The notes beneath the pieces are model-generated. The model did not search any database and was not told where the DNA came from. It saw only the letters and a program-made list of their open reading frames with translations. 64,000 nt of DNA from CBDEGU01 sp965238045. GTDB lineage: Bacteria > Acidobacteriota > Terriglobia > Bryobacterales > UBA6623. Location of the stretch: the NCBI GenBank assembly GCA_965238045.1, contig CBDEGU010000007.1, forward strand, positions 186,001 through 250,000, in the 5' to 3' direction. Of this stretch, positions 29,059 to 37,199 are shown one piece after another (the first letter of the stretch is position 1; every line of letters begins with the position of its first letter). Made by a program: the position numbers and the translations under genes.

Positions 29059-29359
29059 ACGAGGGGTTGGGAAAGCGGCCCGACTCGCGCCTGGGTTGAA
29101 TCGTGCAACAGCGCCGTTCCCATCAACTGCTTGGAACTGGGCGATCCAGTTTCTGGACACTACGGGAATGGGTTAGCCAGCAACAGCGCTGTGAGTTTTC
29201 CATCCATGTCGGGATCACCAGAGACACAACTGCGGAACTTGATGCCACAATCGGGAAGCTGGAGAAGGAAGTGGCTGGTCGAACGTAGCGCCCCGTTTGC
29301 AGATCTTTTCAGAGCTTATAAAATTTTCTCCTAGGGGCAGAAAAGTAGCGTGGACAAAA
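29059..29359. other. Gap with an IS-end-like motif
   Basis: Contains CCAGTTTCTGGACAC at 29148-29162, which resembles the sequence AAGTTTTTGGACAC at 30887-30900. Both are followed by TA. They may be ends of one kind of insertion sequence and bracket the three-gene operon. A short frame ending at 29288 has no reliable family. Confidence 0.35.
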
Positions 29360-30094
29360 TCAGGCTCCCGAATTCGCGCCGAACCGAACCTGCATACACA
29401 AATTCATCGCCGGCGTGACCTCATCAAAGATCGCCAACATGGAGTCCACCAAATCCACTCCCGTCGACCCCCGTACCTCCCGCTTCCCCATCGGGTAGAA
29501 GACCTGGAACCCCGCCCACCGATTCTTCGGCGCATTCTGAAGGAGGCGCCGAAGCTTCAACATGCCCGGAAAATCCAAACGCCCGAAGTACGCTGGCTCC
29601 TCCCAACTCCCCGCATACACCATGAACCCCGCGCGGGTCACAAGGCGCTTCAACTCCCGCTCCATGGCACTTTTTGGCTTGAGTGCCTCCAAAAGCCGAT
29701 GCCAGTCCCAGTCAGCCTCCAACTTCCAGCGACGAGACTCGCGCGGCGCTCTCATATACCCGCGCTCAACCTGCATCCCACACTTGAATACCTGCTCATC
29801 CGTATCCACCATCAAAAAGAACTTCGAGGAATCGAAACTCGAATCAGAAGAAATGGGCTTGGCCGCACGATTCTCCCTCGGCACGAAGCCAATCCACTGC
29901 CAGAAAGCCCCACGACCATACCGCTCTGTGACAAACGGCTCACCATAGCGGGACTCAAGCGCAAGTTTCAGAATCCGCGTGATCCGCTCGTTGTCCTTAA
30001 GGTTCCCCACCCGAATTCCACGCTGAAAATCCAAAAACTCCAGCCGAAACCCAATCGCCGTCCTTGGCAGCTCCAAACCCGCAGAAACCTTCAT
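29360..30094 (-). CDS. Unrecognised 244-aa protein in the XRE-led operon
   Basis: A 244-residue soluble-looking protein with no signal peptide or membrane segment. I do not recognise the family. It is rich in aromatic and charged residues, with blocks such as RYGRGAFWQWIGFVPRE, SKFFLMVDTDEQVFKCGMQ, DWDWHRLLEALKPKS and GVDLVDSMLAIFDEVTPAMN. It is the last gene of a tight minus-strand trio, 21 bases after the 60-aa gene. A regulator plus small protein plus larger effector is the arrangement of many toxin-antitoxin and defence modules, so an effector role is possible but unproven. Confidence 0.6.
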   Translation of the reverse strand: MKVSAGLELPRTAIGFRLEFLDFQRGIRVGNLKDNERITRILKLALESRYGEPFVTERYGRGAFWQWIGFVPRENRAAKPISSDSSFDSSKFFLMVDTDEQVFKCGMQVERGYMRAPRESRRWKLEADWDWHRLLEALKPKSAMERELKRLVTRAGFMVYAGSWEEPAYFGRLDFPGMLKLRRLLQNAPKNRWAGFQVFYPMGKREVRGSTGVDLVDSMLAIFDEVTPAMNLCMQVRFGANSGA

Positions 30095-30115
30095 AGCTTC
30101 GCCTTGCGCTCCGCC

Positions 30116-30298
30116 CTACTCCACCACCTCAATCGTGACCCGAATCCGCTCCGGATAGGGCTTCGGCAACTCGTACTTATCGACGTACACGGTACCCACC
30201 ACCGGACGCCGGTCTTCGGCCTCCTCGGCGTAACGGACGGTATTTTTGGTCTCCTTCTCCTGCTTGAACGTCGCCGAAAACGGTTCTTCCTTGTTCAT
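30116..30298 (-). CDS. Small 60-aa protein of the XRE-led operon
   Basis: A 60-residue acidic protein with the middle segment RRPVVGTVYVDKYEL and the end PERIRVTIEVVE, suggesting a small beta-rich fold. It is preceded by an excellent ribosome-binding site (GGGGAGGAGAGG) that overlaps the end of the XRE gene; the stop of the XRE gene and this start are only 3 bases apart, implying translational coupling. No family recognised. It could be an antitoxin-like partner of the 244-aa protein (inference from gene order and size). Confidence 0.6.
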   Translation of the reverse strand: MNKEEPFSATFKQEKETKNTVRYAEEAEDRRPVVGTVYVDKYELPKPYPERIRVTIEVVE

Positions 30299-30301
30299 AC
30301 G

Positions 30302-30538
30302 CTACCTCTCCTCCCCCCGCAAAATCCAATCAACGCTCCGACCCGTCTTCTCCCCAAGCCGAACCAACACCTCAGCCGACGGCGCAAGCAACCCCCGCTC
30401 GATCCGCGAGAGCTGCCCCTGGCTGATCCCGAGCTGCGGGGAAAAGTCATCCTGCCGAACCGATCCGCGAAGCTGGCGAATCCGTGTCCCGATCGCCTCC
30501 AGATCCGCCCCCTGGTTTTTTGTGCGCCTCCGAGCCAT
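30302..30538 (-). CDS. XRE-family helix-turn-helix regulator
   Basis: A 78-residue DNA-binding protein; the helix-turn-helix spans about residues 20-70 (IRQLRGSVRQDDFSPQLGIS, QGQLSRIERG, LLAPSAEVLVRLGEKTGRS, VDWILRG). The start at 30538 begins MARRRTKNQ. An in-frame ATG at 30559 would add seven residues encoded by an 11-base poly-A/T tract, which makes it less likely, although no good ribosome-binding site is seen for either. It leads the operon, and an inverted repeat lies just upstream, so autorepression is likely. Confidence 0.8.
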   Translation of the reverse strand: MARRRTKNQGADLEAIGTRIRQLRGSVRQDDFSPQLGISQGQLSRIERGLLAPSAEVLVRLGEKTGRSVDWILRGEER

Positions 30539-30554
30539 AAAAAAAAAAAGATGA

Positions 30555-30592
30555 TGCATATACCGATCCGCATATGCTAATCTGTATATGCA
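30555..30592. promoter_or_regulatory. Inverted-repeat operator for the XRE regulator
   Basis: TGCATATAC at 30555-30563 and GTATATGCA at 30584-30592 form a perfect inverted repeat, with a central CATATG at 30571-30576. It lies 17-55 bases upstream of the XRE start at 30538, in the expected promoter region, and also upstream of the divergent ORF at 30650. Dyad plus central palindrome suggests two dimers or a divergent switch. Confidence 0.55.
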
Positions 30593-30649
30593 GAACGGAA
30601 TCTAGATCTACTATAACCTGACGAAAACTTCCGTTCAACAGGAGGTCAC

Positions 30650-30718
30650 GTGAAAATCGCCACCCCCCTGGCTGCTCTCGCAGCCACCTTTTTTGCCTTC
30701 CAGCAAACCCTATCGTGA
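30650..30718 (+). pseudogene. Truncated signal-peptide ORF
   Basis: GTG start seven bases after GGAGGTCAC, then 22 codons reading like an export signal (KIATPLAALAATFFAFQQ), ended by TGA where transposase sequence begins. It looks like the 5' end of a secreted-protein gene cut off by a mobile element. It is divergent from the XRE operon. Confidence 0.5.
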
Positions 30719-30783
30719 CGCCGGAAACCTTGCTGGCTGGGCACCGCAAGCTCATTGCCCGCAAGTACGACGGCAGCGAGCGA
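30715..30783 (+). pseudogene. Fragment of rve-type transposase
   Basis: Encodes TPETLLAGHRKLIARKYDGS, clearly the counterpart of TPDTLLTWHRRLIARKYDGS in the transposase at 52124 and the similar segment at 55636. Homology ends after about 23 codons; sequence to 30900 ends in TTTTTGGACAC and has no further recognisable coding. Confidence 0.7.
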
Positions 30784-30959
30784 CATTGGGCGTCAGAATA
30801 CCACCCTGGCGTCCAGAATCGTCGATCCCTGACGCCCTGCGGTGTCAACCGCAACTCCCTTTCGGAAAACAATTTACAAGCCGGTCAAGTTTTTGGACAC
30901 TAGTATAGCGTTTCATTAAAACATATCGATACGAGGATGTTTCCTGCTAGGCTGGATGC

Positions 30960-31173
30960 ATGGCAGGAAAATCGAAGCGTCCCCAACTGCTTCTCACGCC
31001 CGAAGAGTCGCAACATCTGCAGCGGCTGCGTCGTTCGCGTAAGGCTCCGGCTCGGGAGGTGCAGAGAGCCGAGATTCTGTGGCGCTATCATTGCGGCGAG
31101 ACGATCGCCGAGATTATGCGGGCCGTGAAGATGACGCGCAAAAGCGTTGGCAAATGGATCGAGCGAGCCCTGG
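30960..31173 (+). pseudogene. IS630 transposase copy 2, 5' part
   Basis: The first 71 codons, identical by eye to copy 1 through KSVGKWIERAL. The frame is then cut by the IS21 element after CCCTGG. Confidence 0.9.
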
Positions 31174-31342
31174 TGTCAAGGGCGGAGTAAAATTGGACCA
31201 CTTCGGCGGAGCAAAAGTAGACCAGTTGGTGAAGGGCTAGCGGTTTTCGTGGGACGGCTGGAACGGAGCCTGAGGTCGCCCTTTAGGGCGGCCCAGGCGT
31301 AGTGGAAGCCGTCTCACGAAAACCGTGCGAGCGGCCGGTGGG

Positions 31343-32107
31343 TCAGTCCGAAGAGTGAGCCCGCTTCTTCTTGCTCTGGGTGAGGCGGAAGCTTTCGCCG
31401 TTCATCTCCAGAATATGAACGTGGTGCGTGAGCCGATCCAGCAAGGCGCCCGTCAGCCGCTCGGAGCCAAAGACCTCTGTCCATTCGTTGAACGGCAGGT
31501 TTGAGGTGACCAGCGTCGAACCCTGTTCATAGCGCTGGGAAAACACTTCGAACAATAACTCCGCTCCGGTCTTCGACAACGGCACGTAGCCCAGTTCATC
31601 GACGATCAGCAGATCCTGCTTGGCCAACTGCTTTTGACACCGCAGCAAGCGCCGTTCATCTCGGGCTTCGAGCAGCTCATTGACCAGTGCCGCCGCTGTT
31701 GTGAAGCGTGTTCGATAGCCGCGCTGACAAGCCGCCAGTCCCAACGCCAAGCCGATGTGCGTCTTGCCCGTGCCGGAATTACCCAGTGCCAGCACGTTTT
31801 CGCGGCGGTCGATGAACTCGCAGCGCGCCAGTTCCAACACCAGCTTCTTGTTCAACGCCGGCAGGGACAGGAAGTCGAAAGTGTCCAGACTCTTGGTCAC
31901 GGGAAACTTCGCGGCCTTGATGCGACGCTCGGCGGCCCGCTGTTCACGGTCGAGCAGTTCCAGTTCGCAGAGTTGTTGCAGGAAGCTCCTCGAGTCCAGG
32001 CTCTCGGCGGCGCATTGCCGCGCCAGCTTGTCGTACTCTCGCAGGAAGGTGGGCAGCCGCAACGCTTTCAAATGCGCTTCGAGCAGAAGTTTCGATCTCG
32101 CCATCAT
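31343..32107 (-). CDS. istB: IS21 helper ATPase IstB
   Basis: A 254-residue AAA+ ATPase that assists IstA in target capture. Visible are Walker A GNSGTGKTH, Walker B LLIVDELGY and the arginine-containing tail SERLTGALLDRLTHH. The start at 32107 overlaps the istA stop in an ATGA arrangement, behind AGGAGG, so the longer upstream frame is rejected. Length and motifs match complete family members. Confidence 0.95.
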   Translation of the reverse strand: MMARSKLLLEAHLKALRLPTFLREYDKLARQCAAESLDSRSFLQQLCELELLDREQRAAERRIKAAKFPVTKSLDTFDFLSLPALNKKLVLELARCEFIDRRENVLALGNSGTGKTHIGLALGLAACQRGYRTRFTTAAALVNELLEARDERRLLRCQKQLAKQDLLIVDELGYVPLSKTGAELLFEVFSQRYEQGSTLVTSNLPFNEWTEVFGSERLTGALLDRLTHHVHILEMNGESFRLTQSKKKRAHSSD

Positions 32108-33603
32108 CCCCCTCCTTGCGCCAGCAGCGCCAGATAGTCCGCGGCGGAGGTTTGCTCCACTTGGGCTGCCGGCAGATGCGGATACTTCGTCAGGTCCAAG
32201 CGCGGCGGCCGTTGCTCGATGCGGCACAGCACCAAGTGCCTGACAGCATCCAAGCCGATCGCTCCCAACTCGCAGGCTTGGCGCACCGCCGCGGCAACGT
32301 GCTCGAATCGGAAGTCCTCCAGCAATCGCAATACCTGCACGTACTCGCGCTTGCCCGGCTTGCCCAACCGCGCTTCGAGTAAACGTCTCAAGCACGCGAA
32401 CTGTTCGGGCAGTTCCCAGCCCGCCAGTGGGGCCGCTTGATCGAGCGCGTTGGTCTTGCGTTCCAGCAGCGCCAGGTAATGCAGCGGATCGAAGATCAAC
32501 TCTTCGCGTTCGTAACTGCGCCGGTGGCGCGCGATCTCTTCACTGCCACAACAGATCACGATTTCATCGACGTAGCCTTTCAGCAACACCTGGCGATGTC
32601 CGTAGCGTGTGGGTACCGAGTAGTCGTTGGTGCGATAGCGCACCAATGACAGCGATGTAACCCGCGTGGTGCGTTTGTCGCAGGCGTCATAGGGCGTGGG
32701 CGGCAAGGGCAGCAATGCTTGGCGGTCACGCTCGCAACGTTCATCAATCGTTTCGGTATGCCGCCGCAAGCGCCGCTCACGATTGTTGAGGCACTGGGCT
32801 TCGAGCTTCTGGTTGAACGCTTCCCAGCTTGGAAACCTCGGGATCGGCACCATGAAATTCCGCCGTGCATAACCGACCAGCCCTTCCACCTTTCCTTTGT
32901 CGTTGCCCTTGCCCGGCCGCCCGAAACGATCGGCGAATAAATAGTGCGACTGCAACTCGCTGAACACCCTGGTCCGCTTGCGCCTGCCGTCGCCCAGGAT
33001 CCTCGCCACCGCCAAGGTCGTGTTGTCGTAGAGGATGCTGCGTGGCACGCCGCCGAAGTACCGGAACGCTGCGTTGTGCCCTTCGCAAAAGGCTTCCGTC
33101 GTCTCGGCGGGGAAAGCTTTTACGAAAGCGTCATCGCTGTGCGGCAGATCGACAACCAAGTAGTGCGCCTTGCGCTGTACGCCGTCAATGACCACCAGTG
33201 CTTCGCCGAAGTCGGCCTGGGCATCGCCCGGCGGATGCACCAGCGGCACGAACATCTCTTGCCCGCCCAGCTTCTTGTCGCGAACGTAATCCTTGACGAT
33301 CGTATAGCCGCCGGTGAAATCGTACTCGTCGCGCAAGCGGTCGAAGATGCGTTTCGCAGTGTGGCGTTGCTTCTTCAGGCGTTCCTGATCGTCGATGAGG
33401 AGCTGATCGACGATTCCGGCGAAGGGATCCAGCTTCGGTCTCCTCGCTGGTTGGCGCCGCCGATAGCCTGGTGGAGTGGCGTAGCGCAACATCTTGCGCA
33501 CCGTCCCTCGCGCCAAGTCAAACCGTTTGGCGGCCTCGCGTTCACTCAGACCTTCGACAAAGACACTGCGCCGTACTTGAGCGTATAGCTCCACGCGATA
33601 CAT
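32104..33603 (-). CDS. istA: IS21 transposase IstA
   Basis: A 499-residue IS21 transposase. The N-terminus holds a helix-turn-helix (LSEREAAKRFDLARGTVRKM). The rve core carries Asp in GDAQADFGEA, Asp in RSILYDNTTLA and Glu in DKGKVEGLVGYARRNF, and the C-terminal domain follows. The start at 33603 (MYRVELYAQVRRSV) is preferred over an in-frame codon 15 residues upstream because GAGAGG precedes it. The frame is intact and coupled to istB. Confidence 0.95.
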   Translation of the reverse strand: MYRVELYAQVRRSVFVEGLSEREAAKRFDLARGTVRKMLRYATPPGYRRRQPARRPKLDPFAGIVDQLLIDDQERLKKQRHTAKRIFDRLRDEYDFTGGYTIVKDYVRDKKLGGQEMFVPLVHPPGDAQADFGEALVVIDGVQRKAHYLVVDLPHSDDAFVKAFPAETTEAFCEGHNAAFRYFGGVPRSILYDNTTLAVARILGDGRRKRTRVFSELQSHYLFADRFGRPGKGNDKGKVEGLVGYARRNFMVPIPRFPSWEAFNQKLEAQCLNNRERRLRRHTETIDERCERDRQALLPLPPTPYDACDKRTTRVTSLSLVRYRTNDYSVPTRYGHRQVLLKGYVDEIVICCGSEEIARHRRSYEREELIFDPLHYLALLERKTNALDQAAPLAGWELPEQFACLRRLLEARLGKPGKREYVQVLRLLEDFRFEHVAAAVRQACELGAIGLDAVRHLVLCRIEQRPPRLDLTKYPHLPAAQVEQTSAADYLALLAQGGG

Positions 33604-33733
33604 CCCTCTCGTGTCCCACAAACACCACAGGAATGTTCGCTGGACCACTCGGGCGGTCTACTTTTACTCCGCCCAAAAGCGGCTTCGAATCGCCGCTCTA
33701 TGGTCTAGTTTCGCTCCGCCGTTCTCACCCTGG

Positions 33734-34680
33734 CCATGGGGGTGGAAGCGGCGCTCAAGGATGCCTATCATCGTCCCCGGGAACCCCGCATCAGCGAAGA
33801 GGCCAAGGCCTGGGTGGTGCACTTGGCCTGTAGCAAACCCAAGCAACTCGGTTACGCCGCCGAGCTCTGGACCCGCGGCGCGCTCGCCCGGCACGTGCGC
33901 CAGCATGCCGTGGAAGCGGGCTATCCGGCCTTGGCCCAAGCGGCCAAGGCGACCGTCCATCGGATTCTGGCCGAGCAACCTCTTCACCCGGAGAAGGTGA
34001 AGTACTACTTGCAGCGCCGCGACCCGGATTTTGAGTCCAAGATGCGGCAGGTGCTGCTGGTCTACCGCGAGGTGGCCTTGCAGAATGAAAGCGCGGGCGA
34101 GGGCGGCCCATCGCCGGGCGTGATTACGGTTTCGGTCGACGAAAAGCCCGGCGTGCAAGCGATCGCCAACACCGCTCCGGACCTGCCGCCGACTGCGGGG
34201 CGGCATCCCTGCGTGGCTCGAGATTACGAATACAAACGTCTGGGAACTTGCTCGATTCTGGCGGCGCTGGACTTGCACGACGGTCGGGTGACAGCGCGGG
34301 TGGAGCGGCGCCACCGCAGCCGGGAATTCATCTTACTGCTCAAGGATCTGGACCAATCCTACCCGGCCCACTGCACGATCCGATTGATCTTGGATAATCA
34401 TTCCTCCCACGTTTCCAAGGAGACGAAGGACTATTTGGCGACGCGTCCGAACCGCTTCAAATACGTGCATACGCCGACCCACGGGTCCTGGCTGAATATT
34501 GTCGAGACGCTGTTCGGGAAGATGGCGCGCACTTTTTTGAAGCGAATCCGGGTGGAGTCCTGGGAGGAACTTCGAGAACGAATCCTGCAGGGGATCGCGG
34601 AGATCAACGCCGCCCCCGTCGTTCACCGCTGGAGGAAGTTCGAGCCGCTGGAGAGCGCGTCTGAGATGAGTACAGTTTAA
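33734..34680 (+). pseudogene. IS630 transposase copy 2, 3' part
   Basis: Remainder of the disrupted transposase, resuming with MGVEAALKDAYHRPREPR and running through all three catalytic regions (SVDEKPG, LILDNHSSH, SWLNIVETLFG) to the normal end. With IS21 removed the gene would be intact, so the IS21 hit is recent. Confidence 0.9.
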
Positions 34681-34701
34681 TGAAACGATATACTAGTGCG
34701 T

Positions 34702-34715
34702 CCAGCGAAGGCTGG
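34702..34715 (+). other. Stem-loop at the 5' exon of group II intron copy 2
   Basis: CCAGC-GAAG-GCTGG, a perfect stem with a tetraloop, ends six bases (TAGGTT) before the intron start GTGTG at 34722. The sequence differs from the hairpin before copy 1 but has the same geometry. Confidence 0.6.
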
Positions 34716-34721
34716 TAGGTT

Positions 34722-36664
34722 GTGTGCCGGGCATGTCTGACAGCTTGGAGGTGAAAGTCCTCTGCACAGCTTGATGGAGGTGAAGTGCTAGGGAAGCGCA
34801 AGGGCGTCGTCGTGAGGCGGGGTCTGAAGGAAGCGTGGATCAAAGCCGTGACCTGACGAACAGAAACCGGATAAGAGGCATCCTTGGTGGGACGAGCGGA
34901 CAACGGATCGCGAAGTCCATATCCATCAAGGGCCAAGGCTGTAGATCCGGCAGGTGTGCGGTGAAGGCGGTCAGACTTACCCCGGGAGGTCTGCGTTCCG
35001 TCCCGAAGTTTGGGACTGAGGAAGCCGCGAGGCGACCGGATCGGGACACAGAAGTCAGCAGAGGGCGAAGTAGGCCATGCAGTCGGCAAAGCTAGTAAGG
35101 CACTCCGCAAGTCGAAAGACGGAGCGAACGGATAGGCCGAGCCGAGAACGATGGACGAAGGCCCGAACGGAAGAGAGCGGCCATTAGGATTCGCAAATCA
35201 TGGACGGCAAGCGGCAGAAAAGCCAACTCGAGTTGGCCTTCCTCAACGAGCCGGAGGGTAAAGCCCCGAGGCGCGTTCCACAAGGGACCGAACTGTCCGC
35301 GGCGAAGCGAGAGACCGAAAGATCGGCGCGAGAAGAACGACGGATGGAGGAGGTGTGCGAGCGAAACAATCTCGTAAAGGCTTGGCAACAGGTCCAGGGT
35401 AACAAGGGAAGTCCGGGCGTCAATGGCCAAACCATGGACGAGACGCTGGACGACCTGCACGAACACTGGCCAGCCATGCGGGGACAGTTGCTTCGAGGAA
35501 CGTACAGACCGCAACCGGTGCGAGGGGTGGAAATCCCGCAGCCCGGTGGTGGGGTCAGGAAGTTGGGCATCCCTACGGTGCTCGACCGACGGATCCAGCA
35601 AGCGGGGTTACAAGTTCTGCAGAAGCGCTGGGACCCGACGTTCTCCCAACACAGCTTTGGCTTGCGGCCGGGACGTTCGGCACATCAGGCGGTGGCCCAG
35701 GCGCAAGCCTACATCGCCGAGGGCTATCCATGGGTGGTGGACATCGATCTAGAGAAATTCTTTGATCGAGTCAACCACGACCTGCTGATGGCCCGTGTCG
35801 GGAAACGTGTCGCCGACAAGCGATGGCTAAAACTCATGCGGGCATTTCTCACCGCCGGAGGGATGGAAGACGGGCTGGTGAGTCCTGTGGACGAAGGCAC
35901 GCCACAAGGCGGTCCTTTGTCCCCGTTACTCTCGAACCTTGTGCTCGACGATTTAGACCGGGAGTTGGAACGACGCGGCCACCGTTTCTGCCGTTATGCC
36001 GACGACGGCAACATCTAGGTTCGCAGCCGGCGGGCGGGCGAACGGGTGATGGCCGGCGTCTGCCGCTTTCTCACGAAGAAACTCCGGCTCCAGGTCAACG
36101 AATCGAAGAGTGCAGTCGCTCGCTCTGACGAGCGGAAGTTCTTAGGCTTTCGCTGGGCGACCGGCGCGGAGTCTCAGCGATTGATATCGCCGCGGGCGCT
36201 CCAACGGTTTCAGGCGCGAGTTCGGGAACTCACGAGCAGGACACGCGGGATCAGTATCGAGCAGATGATCGACTCGTTGAAGCCGTATCTGCTTGGCTGG
36301 CGAGACTACTTTGGCTTCAGCCAGGACCCGCTGGTACTTCGCAACCTGGGCGCGCGGATCCGCCGGAGACTCCGCATGGTGATCTGGCGGCAGTGGGGGA
36401 AGGGGCCGACTCGATACGTCAACTTACGGCGATGGGGGTTGCCTCACATGCGAGCGGCCGTCGCTGCTGGCTCCCCGACTGGCTTGTGGGCGATGTCGCT
36501 TGTGGCCATTCAGCAAGCGCTGCCCAACACCTATTTCGACTCGCTCGGCCTCCCCCGAGTATCGGCATCTTCGAACGCTTAACTCATCCGAACCGCCGTG
36601 GTACGGACCCGTATGCCCGGTGGTGTGGGACGGGGGAGCCGTGAGGCCTCCCCCTATCCCCGAT
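34722..36664 (+). mobile_element. Group II intron copy 2
   Basis: About 1.94 kb, nearly identical to copy 1 over RNA and protein regions, from GTGTGCCGGGC to CCCTATCCCCGAT, with domain V/VI at about 36583-36664. Not interrupted. The 3' exon contains another hairpin, GCGGGA-GGAAG-TCCCGC, at 36667-36683. Confidence 0.85.
35200..36582 (+). pseudogene. ltrA: Group II intron reverse transcriptase/maturase with in-frame amber codon
   Basis: A 460-codon frame containing a full reverse transcriptase (finger and palm blocks, VVDIDLEKFFDRVNHD, PQGGPLSPLLSN, YADD) and the maturase X domain (ISIEQMIDSLKPYLLGWRDYF). It lacks an obvious C-terminal HNH endonuclease. TAG at 36016-36018 falls three codons after YADD; reading continues in the same frame directly after it. 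A single base change (for example TAC to TAG) would explain it. Copy 1 has the same stop, so it predates their separation. Readthrough or mobilisation in trans is possible but not shown. Confidence 0.85.
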
Positions 36665-36689
36665 CAGCGGGAGGAAGTCCCGCCGGGGT

Positions 36690-37120
36690 AAGAGTCAGAA
36701 GCCCCGTAGCTTGGGTTACATGCGTGGAGGAAACGAAGCGGATGAAGCCAACCGACAAAACTATCCTTGGGATGGTGAGCGAGTCACCGGGCCGTAACGC
36801 AAGTGAACCCACAGGTGGCCTCGACAAAAATGGATCCGGAGGCCGAGCTTTCTATTGCCGGGCGAAGGCAGCATGGCAGGAGGCAGACTGACCGAGGCGT
36901 TGTGTCACTCCGGCGGGGTGGTAGGGGCAGCACGGGGACAAGGACATGCTGAGCAACTGGAGAAACCCTCCTCGTCCCGTCGAGAAATCGGCAGAGCAGG
37001 GAAGCCGCATAACTGGTGTAAACCAGGAAGTCGGTGGAAGGCGAGAGGGCGGCGGCTAGGTCCGTAGTAGCGCGGAAGCGGGGTAACACCACTGGAGCGA
37101 AGGGACCTTGCTGCACATGA
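36690..37120 (+). ncRNA. 5' RNA remnant of a different group II intron
   Basis: Shows text-like features of group II intron domain I: CCGTAACGCAAGTGAACCC followed by ACAGGTGGCCTCGAC, and later GGTCCGTAGTAGCGCGGAAG and GGGTAACACCACTGGAGC. No reverse transcriptase follows; ISL3 lies 80 bases downstream. It does not match the other two introns here, so it is a second intron type. Exact ends unknown. Confidence 0.5.
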
Positions 37121-37199
37121 AGTCTTGGTCAACAACAGTGCGGCAGGGACGAAATGATAAAAGCGTCCGGTAGTCTGCAGGATCTGAGATCAGGACTAT

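Larger units (their letters stand above)
31174..33727. mobile_element. IS21-family element
   Basis: A 2554-bp element with TG...CA ends flanked by the 6-bp duplication CCCTGG (31168-31173 and 33728-33733). Multiple copies of a GGCGGAGTAAAA-like repeat occur near both ends, typical of IS21 transposase binding sites. It contains overlapping istA and istB, both intact. Confidence 0.95.
30903..34693. mobile_element. IS630-family element, copy 2, carrying IS21
   Basis: Same ends as copy 1 in the opposite orientation, flanked by TA at 30901-30902 and 34694-34695. It is expanded from 1.2 to 3.8 kb by an IS21 element inserted in its transposase gene. The right end is only 28 bases from the second group II intron. 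Confidence 0.95.

Noticed and set aside
29103..29288. ORF ending TAELDATIGKLEKEVAGRT, reminiscent of a class V aminotransferase C-terminus
   Set aside because: Only about 20 residues look family-like; too short to support even a remnant call.
19584..36582. Amber (TAG) recoding as a genome-wide explanation for the intron and IS5 in-frame TAG codons
   Set aside because: TAG is used as a normal stop by intact genes here (for example the transposases at 34-1278 and 58883-60172), so global reassignment is unlikely.
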